From an uncultured Eubacteriales bacterium (GTDB taxonomy: Bacteria; Bacillota; Clostridia; Oscillospirales; Butyricicoccaceae): DNA of 64,000 bases. How positions within the stretch are numbered: the first letter of the stretch is position 1; each line of letters starts with the position of its first letter. The notes under the pieces were generated by a model. The model did no database searches. It saw nothing but the letters and a program-made list of their open reading frames with translations, and had not been told where the DNA came from. A program made the position numbers and the translations under genes. Positions 59,038 to 64,000 of this stretch are shown one piece after another. The stretch lies in the NCBI GenBank assembly GCA_910579575.1, contig CAJTUM010000008.1:26173-90172 (forward strand). The letters run 5' to 3'.

Positions 59038-60183
59038 TCACACAAAGAGCCGGAGGGCTTGGGCCAGGGCTTGAATCAGCGCTTCCACGTCTTCCTCTGT
59101 CGTTTCCGGGCAAAAGCTGACCCGCAGGGCCGAATCGACGGCTTGGGCGGGCAGCTTCATCCGCTCCAACACATAGCTGCGCCGGCCCCGCGCGCAGGCG
59201 GAGCCGCCGGACACATAGACCCCTTGATCGGAAAGGGCTCGCACCAGCACCTCGCTGCGACCCGCCTCCGGGGAAAAATTCAAAATATGGGGCGCTCCGT
59301 TGGTGGGAGAATTGACCCGAACCGGGCAGGGCAGGCTGGGCAGCAGCGCCAGCAACTTTTGTTTCAGCCCTTCCATATAGGCGGCGTCTCGCTCTCGGTT
59401 GGGCGCCCGTAGAGCGCAGGCTTCGCCAAAGGCGCAGATCTGAGGGGTTCCCTCTGTGCCGGAGCGGAGCCCGCCCTCCTGGCCGCCGCCCCAGAGCAGA
59501 GGCTGAAGCAGCCTGGGCTCCCGGCAATACAGAGCTCCGACGCCCTTGCAGCCGCCGATTTTATGAGCGCTGATAGAGAGGTAATCCACATTGCGCAGAG
59601 GCAGAGGCAGCTTGCAAAACGCCTGGACTCCGTCGACGTGGGTCAGGCAATGAGGGGCTTTGCGTCGGGCCGCTTCCGCCGCCTCCTGCCAAGGCAAAAT
59701 CGCCCCGGTTTCGCTGTTGACCGCCGCCAGCGTCAGCAGAGCGGTGTCCTTCCGCAGAGCCGCTTCGATTTTGGCTGGGTCGACAGTTCCATCCCTTTCC
59801 GGCGAGACCAGAGCGATTTCCCACCCTTGTTGTTCCAGGGCCTTCAGCGTTTCCAGCGTGGCCTTGTGTTCGATCTGGGTGGAAACGATATGCCGGCCGA
59901 AACGCCGCCCCCGCCGGGCGGCGTTTTGGATGGCGGTATTGGCGCTTTCTGTGCCGCAGGAGGTGAAAATCACCTGTTCCGGCGGGCAATTTAGGGCGGC
60001 GGCTACCTGTTTTCTGGCCCGGTCCAGCAGAGCGGCGGCCTGCAGCCCCAGCCCATGCTGGGCGGAGGGGTTGCCGTACTGCCGGCGCATACAGTCCCAG
60101 GCCGCTTGCGCCGCCGGCTCCAGCACCTGCGTGGTGGCTGCGTTATCCAGATAATGCAAAATTTCTGCCGCGGTTTCGTTCAT
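59038..60183 (-). CDS. Cysteine desulfurase (NifS/NifZ type)
   Basis: 381 residues, PLP enzyme. YLDNAATTQV start, H106 in IEHKATL, PLP-binding K208 in SISAHKIGGCKG and active-site C330 in SGGSACARG on the mobile loop. It removes sulfur from cysteine as a persulfide. The thiI neighbour indicates it supplies tRNA 4-thiouridine (NifZ role) rather than Fe-S assembly; no iscU/sufU is nearby. It starts 2 bases after glnS. Confidence 0.93.
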   Translation of the reverse strand: MNETAAEILHYLDNAATTQVLEPAAQAAWDCMRRQYGNPSAQHGLGLQAAALLDRARKQVAAALNCPPEQVIFTSCGTESANTAIQNAARRGRRFGRHIVSTQIEHKATLETLKALEQQGWEIALVSPERDGTVDPAKIEAALRKDTALLTLAAVNSETGAILPWQEAAEAARRKAPHCLTHVDGVQAFCKLPLPLRNVDYLSISAHKIGGCKGVGALYCREPRLLQPLLWGGGQEGGLRSGTEGTPQICAFGEACALRAPNRERDAAYMEGLKQKLLALLPSLPCPVRVNSPTNGAPHILNFSPEAGRSEVLVRALSDQGVYVSGGSACARGRRSYVLERMKLPAQAVDSALRVSFCPETTEEDVEALIQALAQALRLFV

Positions 60184-60185
60184 GG

Positions 60186-61856
60186 TTATTTTTTCCCCTT
60201 GGAAAAGCTGTCTTTCAGCGTCACCGCTCGGTTGAAGACCAGTCGGCCGGGCTTGCTGTCCTGACTGTCGGCGCAGAAATAGCCCAGGCGCATGAACTGG
60301 AAGCGGTCCTGAGGTTTGGCGTCAGCCAGGCTGGCCTCCAGCTTGCAGCCGGCGAGAACTTCCAAAGACGCGGGGTTCAGGCATTCGATGAAATCCTTGT
60401 CCGCCGCGTCCGGCGCGGCGTCGGTAAACAGGTTGGAATACAGGCGGACTTCGCCTTCCACAGCGGTATTCTGATCGACCCAATGGATAGTTCCTCGGAC
60501 CTTTCGGCCGTCGGCGGCGTTGCCGCCTCGGCTTTCCATATCGCATTCCGCCAGCACTTCGACGACGTTGCCAGCTTCGTCTTTGACGCAGCCGGTACAC
60601 TTGACGATATAGGCTCCTTTCAGCCGCGCTTCGTTGCCTGGATACAGCCGGTTATACTTGGGCGGGGGAACCTCGGCAAAATCTTCCGCTTCAATCCACA
60701 GGTTGCGGGAGAAGGCCACCTGCCGTTCTCCATCCGCCGGGTTTTCCGGGTTGTTTTCCACAGCAAATAGCTCGGTCTGCCCTTCTGGATAATTGGTCAG
60801 CGTCAGCTTAATCGGCCGCAGCACCGCCATGGCCCGCTGAGCCACGCTGTTCAGGTCCTCCCGGAGGCAGTGCTCCAAAAAGCCGTATTCCACCGTGCTG
60901 TTCACCTTGGCCACGCCGATGCGCTCGCAGAAATTGCGGATGGAAGCGGGGGTATAGCCCCGGCGGCGCAGGCCGCAGAGGGTGGGCATGCGGGGGTCGT
61001 CCCAGCCGCTGACCCGGCGTTCCTCCACCAGCCGGCGCAGCTTGCGTTTGCTCATCACCGTGTGGTCGATGCCCAGCCGGGCAAACTCAATCTGCCGGGG
61101 CTTATGGGGCAGGGAAAGGTTGTTCACCACCCAATCATAGAGAGGGCGGTGATCCTCATATTCCAGGGAGCACAAGGAGTGGGTCACGCCTTCCAGCGCG
61201 TCCTGAATGGGATGGGCGAAATCATACATGGGATAGATGCACCAGCTGTCCCCCGTGCGGTGGTGACGGGCGTATTTGATGCGGTAAAGAGCCGGGTCCC
61301 GCAGGTTGAAATTGCCGGAAGTCAGGTCGATTTTGGCCCGCAGGGTCATGCTGCCCTCGGGAAATTCCCCCTTGCGCATACGGGCGAAAAGATCCAGGCT
61401 TTCCTCTATGGGCCTATCCCGGTAAGGGCTGACGGCTGGGGTTTTCAGGTCGCCCCGGTTGGCTTTCAGCTCCTCTGGAGAAAGCTGGCAGACATAAGCC
61501 AGGCCCTTTTGGATGAGCTCCACCGCGAAATCATAGGTCTGCTCAAAGTAATCCGAGCCATAGCAGTATTGATCCCAATCGAAGCCCAGCCAGTGGATAT
61601 CCTGCTGGATGGCCTCCACATACTCCACGTCTTCTCGGGCGGGGTTGGTGTCGTCCATCCGCAGGTTGCATTTGCCGCCGAATTTTTCCGCCGTGCCAAA
61701 ATCGATGCACAGGGCCTTGCAGTGGCCGATGTGCAGATAGCCGTTGGGCTCCGGCGGGAATCGGGTGTGGACATGGTCGCACTTGCCTTCCTCCAGGTCC
61801 TGGCGGATAAAGTCCTCGATAAAATTGCCGCCTTCCAGAATCTTTTCGTTTTCCAT
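60186..61856 (-). CDS. glnS: Glutaminyl-tRNA synthetase
   Basis: 556 residues, class I. FPPEPNGYLHIGHCKAL (HIGH), DDTNP, the VMSKRKLRRLV variant of KMSKS and a C-terminal beta-barrel anticodon-binding domain (HWVDQNTAVEGEVRLYSNLF). The PEPNG form, rather than APSPTG, separates it from GluRS. It charges tRNA-Gln directly. ATG 61856 has AAAGGATG upstream. It lies behind gltX across a duplicated repeat. Direct GlnRS use is not universal in Bacillota, many of which use the amidotransferase route. Confidence 0.94.
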   Translation of the reverse strand: MENEKILEGGNFIEDFIRQDLEEGKCDHVHTRFPPEPNGYLHIGHCKALCIDFGTAEKFGGKCNLRMDDTNPAREDVEYVEAIQQDIHWLGFDWDQYCYGSDYFEQTYDFAVELIQKGLAYVCQLSPEELKANRGDLKTPAVSPYRDRPIEESLDLFARMRKGEFPEGSMTLRAKIDLTSGNFNLRDPALYRIKYARHHRTGDSWCIYPMYDFAHPIQDALEGVTHSLCSLEYEDHRPLYDWVVNNLSLPHKPRQIEFARLGIDHTVMSKRKLRRLVEERRVSGWDDPRMPTLCGLRRRGYTPASIRNFCERIGVAKVNSTVEYGFLEHCLREDLNSVAQRAMAVLRPIKLTLTNYPEGQTELFAVENNPENPADGERQVAFSRNLWIEAEDFAEVPPPKYNRLYPGNEARLKGAYIVKCTGCVKDEAGNVVEVLAECDMESRGGNAADGRKVRGTIHWVDQNTAVEGEVRLYSNLFTDAAPDAADKDFIECLNPASLEVLAGCKLEASLADAKPQDRFQFMRLGYFCADSQDSKPGRLVFNRAVTLKDSFSKGKK

Positions 61857-61908
61857 AGTTGTAACATCCTTTCCGAAGGGTTCCAAAGCCTCTTCGCAAA
61901 TTTATTGT

Positions 61909-62158
61909 GTCGGGGAGGCCCGACGGCCGCGCTCGTATGAGCGCTGCGGTCGGTTCTCCCGCTGTGCTCGACTGCCTAAGCCTTTGCGCAAAAGCCGCGG
62001 GCGTCATCGCCCAGGTTCGGCTGAGCTTTCAGCCTCGTAGTGCGCCTGCCGGCGCTTGCCGGCGTCGGGGAGGCCCGACGGCCGCGTTCGTGTGAGCGCT
62101 GCGGTCGGTTCTTCCGCTATGCTCGACTGCCTAAGCCTTTGCGCAAAAGCCGCGGGCG
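61909..62158 (+). repeat. Tandem 155-base repeat, GTCGGG/CCCGAC family
   Basis: A 155-base unit (61909-62063) followed by a partial second copy (62064-62158) that ends exactly at the gltX stop. The head is GTCGGG-GAGG-CCCGAC; both copies share GCGCTGCGGTCGGTTCT, CTCGACTGCCTAAGCC and GCGCAAAAGCCGCGGGCG. Landmarks GCAAA..GC, GGGC..CAT..GCCCAGG and CCTCGTAGT match the repeat at 34566-34749 in the same order and orientation. Confidence 0.75.
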
Positions 62159-63817
62159 CTATTCTGCCAGCGCTTTTTTTGCTTGCTCCAGCCTTTGCAG
62201 GCATCTTTCCTTGCCCAGCAGCGCCATGATGGACCATAGGTCCGGGGAGTTGCGCCGGCCGGTAATAGCGACGCGGATTACGGCGCTGACGTCGCCCACA
62301 TGGCCCTTGTAAGCCGAGGGTTCGGCTTTATAAGCCTTGACGTCCGGGCAGAAGCCCAAGGGCTGGCAAATGGATTTCAGCCGGTCGAACCAGCCGTTTT
62401 TGTCGTCCTGCTGGTCGTAAACCTTGGCGTATTGCTCTAAAATAGCCGCCGCGTCTTCTTTGGAGACGTTTTCCGGCCAATCCCAGCCGGGCTGGCGCAG
62501 CGCTTCATAGAAATAGCTGACGTAATCCGCCACATCAGACCATTTGCGGATATCTTTTCGGGGGTTCTTGCCGCCCCGGTCGATAGCGAAAATAGCGGCG
62601 GCGTAATCCGGGTCGCTGGACAGGGCCTGGTAAAGGGCGGGGTTCCGGGTTTTGGCCCATTCCGCCGCTTCCCGGGCGATTTTTTCCGCCGGGAACCGGG
62701 AAACGACCTGGGCGGAGACGTCCGCCAGCTTGACCAGGTCGAAAAGGGCGCCGGATTGGCTCATCTTGTTCAGCTGAAGCTTATAATCCCAGAAGGGCGC
62801 CTCTTTATTCTGCTTGCGCCAATCCTCAAAGCCGGAATTGGCCAGGCCCAGCAGATATTCCAGCACAGCCTCCTTGGGGTAGCCCTGATCCACAAAATAG
62901 GAAACCGCGGCCTCCGGGTCTTTGCGCTTGCTGAGCTTGCGTTTTGCGCCGCCGTCTTCCTTCATAATGGGGGAGATATGGGCGTATTTGGGGGGCTTGA
63001 GGCCCAATACATAGAATAATTGCAGATGCAGAGGCACTGAAGACACCCATTCGTCGCTGCGAATCACGTGGGTGGTTCCCATCAGACTGTCGTCCACCGC
63101 GTGGGCGAAGTGATAGGTGGGAATGCCGTCGGTTTTGAGCAGCACCACGTCGATCACATTTTCGTCCATCTCGATTTCGCCGCGAATGACGTCCTTATAC
63201 TTGATTCGGCCCCCAATTTTACCGGGAGAGCGCAGACGCACCACATAGGGCAGACCTTGCTGAATATTTTGCGCAATCTGCTCATAAGTCAGGTCCCGGC
63301 ATTTGGCGTAAGAGGAATGGTAGCCGGGCAGGGCTTTTTCGCTTTCCTGCCGGCGGCGGATTTCCGCCAGGTCTTCCTCGGAACAGAAGCAGGGGTAGGC
63401 CAAGCCCTGCTCCACCAGGCTTTTGCAAAAACACTGATAAATTTCCGCCCGACGGCTTTGTTGATAGGGGCCGTAGTCTCCCTTTTGTTCGGTCTGGTTC
63501 ATCATGCCCTCGTCAAATTCCAAGCCGAAGCTTTTCAGCCCCTCCACAATGCCGGAGACGCCGTCCTCCACCTCCCGCTTTTTGTCGGTGTCTTCAATGC
63601 GCAGGATAATCCGGCCGCCGGTCTGATGGGCCATGCGCTCGTTGACCAAAGCGGTGTATAGGCCGCCGATGTGCAGAAAGCCCGTGGGGCTGGGGGCAAA
63701 CCGATCCACCACGGCCCCTTGGGGCAACTGACGTTGGGGGTACATTTCGTTTCGATAATCCTCCGGCGTTTTGTCGATATGGGGGAACAAAAGCTCCGCC
63801 AGTTTATGATAATCCAT
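62159..63817 (-). CDS. gltX: Glutamyl-tRNA synthetase
   Basis: 552 residues, class I. FAPSPTGFLHIGGLYTAL (HIGH variant), RIEDTD, a zinc-like CFCSEEDL segment and KRKLSKRKDPEAAV (KMSKS). The C-terminal domain is helical, as in bacterial GluRS. It charges tRNA-Glu, which also feeds other glutamate-tRNA uses. ATG 63817 has GGAG at 8 bases; the GTG three codons upstream abuts that site. Own consensus-like promoter upstream. Confidence 0.95.
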   Translation of the reverse strand: MDYHKLAELLFPHIDKTPEDYRNEMYPQRQLPQGAVVDRFAPSPTGFLHIGGLYTALVNERMAHQTGGRIILRIEDTDKKREVEDGVSGIVEGLKSFGLEFDEGMMNQTEQKGDYGPYQQSRRAEIYQCFCKSLVEQGLAYPCFCSEEDLAEIRRRQESEKALPGYHSSYAKCRDLTYEQIAQNIQQGLPYVVRLRSPGKIGGRIKYKDVIRGEIEMDENVIDVVLLKTDGIPTYHFAHAVDDSLMGTTHVIRSDEWVSSVPLHLQLFYVLGLKPPKYAHISPIMKEDGGAKRKLSKRKDPEAAVSYFVDQGYPKEAVLEYLLGLANSGFEDWRKQNKEAPFWDYKLQLNKMSQSGALFDLVKLADVSAQVVSRFPAEKIAREAAEWAKTRNPALYQALSSDPDYAAAIFAIDRGGKNPRKDIRKWSDVADYVSYFYEALRQPGWDWPENVSKEDAAAILEQYAKVYDQQDDKNGWFDRLKSICQPLGFCPDVKAYKAEPSAYKGHVGDVSAVIRVAITGRRNSPDLWSIMALLGKERCLQRLEQAKKALAE

Positions 63818-63911
63818 TTTTTCCACTCCAAGTCCCGGCGAAAGGCCGGTTTATCGCCGGCGGACTCCGCCGCAAGGGGGAAAACCGCCGATTTTTTTGA
63901 TTTGTTTGTTT

Positions 63912-63940
63912 ATTATATCTTGTTTTCCCTGGGTTTTCAA
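63912..63940 (-). promoter_or_regulatory. Promoter of gltX
   Basis: Minus strand TTGAAA (63940-63935), 17-base spacer, perfect TATAAT (63917-63912). The rest of 63818-64000 shows no gene. Confidence 0.85.
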
Positions 63941-64000
63941 TACAAGAGCGCGCAAGGAGCGCCCAAACGAGAATTTTTTTCGCAGTCGCGGTTGCGCGAG

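Overview
The window is a G+C-rich chromosomal segment of an endospore-forming anaerobic Bacillota, most likely class Clostridia (Oscillospirales-like; the genus cannot be fixed from sequence alone). The reasons are spoIIE, a gerA-gerC-gerB germination operon, a complete walR-walK-yycH-yycI-walJ-rlmH cluster, Gram-positive lipoproteins, an LCP cell-wall ligase, BlaI/BlaR1-type regulation, and AGGAGG ribosome sites with many TTG and GTG starts. I see no phage, IS transposase, integrase or CRISPR array. About 60 protein genes (one broken) and one tRNA are called. || 0-16.5 kb: GH3 N-acetylhexosaminidase, methionine sulfoxide reductase, 23S rRNA methyltransferase with a lipoprotein, DUF4349 lipoprotein, a DEAD-box helicase-GNAT-SDR operon, spoIIE, DUF1905, CapA-dusB, and an ECF sigma/zinc anti-sigma operon ending in a DUF2087 gene. 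16.5-25 kb: germinant receptor operon (with an extra small membrane gene), a BlaI repressor with an M56 protease fused to an M23 peptidase, and a second ECF sigma with its membrane partner. 25-33 kb: proBA, gdhA, pepT, an FAD oxidoreductase with a WYL regulator and a zinc-ribbon protein. 33-45 kb: small membrane proteins including a nonsense-broken paralogue, D-amino acid aminotransferase and LCP protein, metG-tatD-radical SAM, an orphan SUKH gene in a sparse islet, TetR/FMN-binding pair, a histidine kinase lacking its histidine, and GAPDH. 45-64 kb: tRNA-Gly(CCC), an amino acid permease, the wal cluster with murA embedded, two tandem Nudix genes (one degenerate), cinA, thiI, a cysteine desulfurase, glnS and gltX. 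|| Gene cooperation: envelope homeostasis is a theme (WalRK, MurA, LCP, D-amino acid aminotransferase, M56/M23, GH3, two ECF/anti-sigma pairs). thiI plus nifS form a sulfur-relay pair for tRNA thiolation. gdhA, proB and proA link ammonia assimilation to proline. || The most interesting signal is non-coding. A three-hairpin element of roughly 90-115 bases occurs upstream of the DEAD-box helicase (5868-5958), upstream of an ECF sigma gene (14349-14485, with an extra partial copy) and twice in tandem upstream of murA (50375-50582, minus strand). It always has the same orientation relative to the downstream gene. Its stems carry compensatory base changes between copies, and at two loci it lies downstream of near-identical extended -10 promoters. 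It could be an undescribed structured leader RNA or a palindromic mobile repeat. A second, unrelated GTCGGG/CCCGAC repeat family sits after dat and after gltX.
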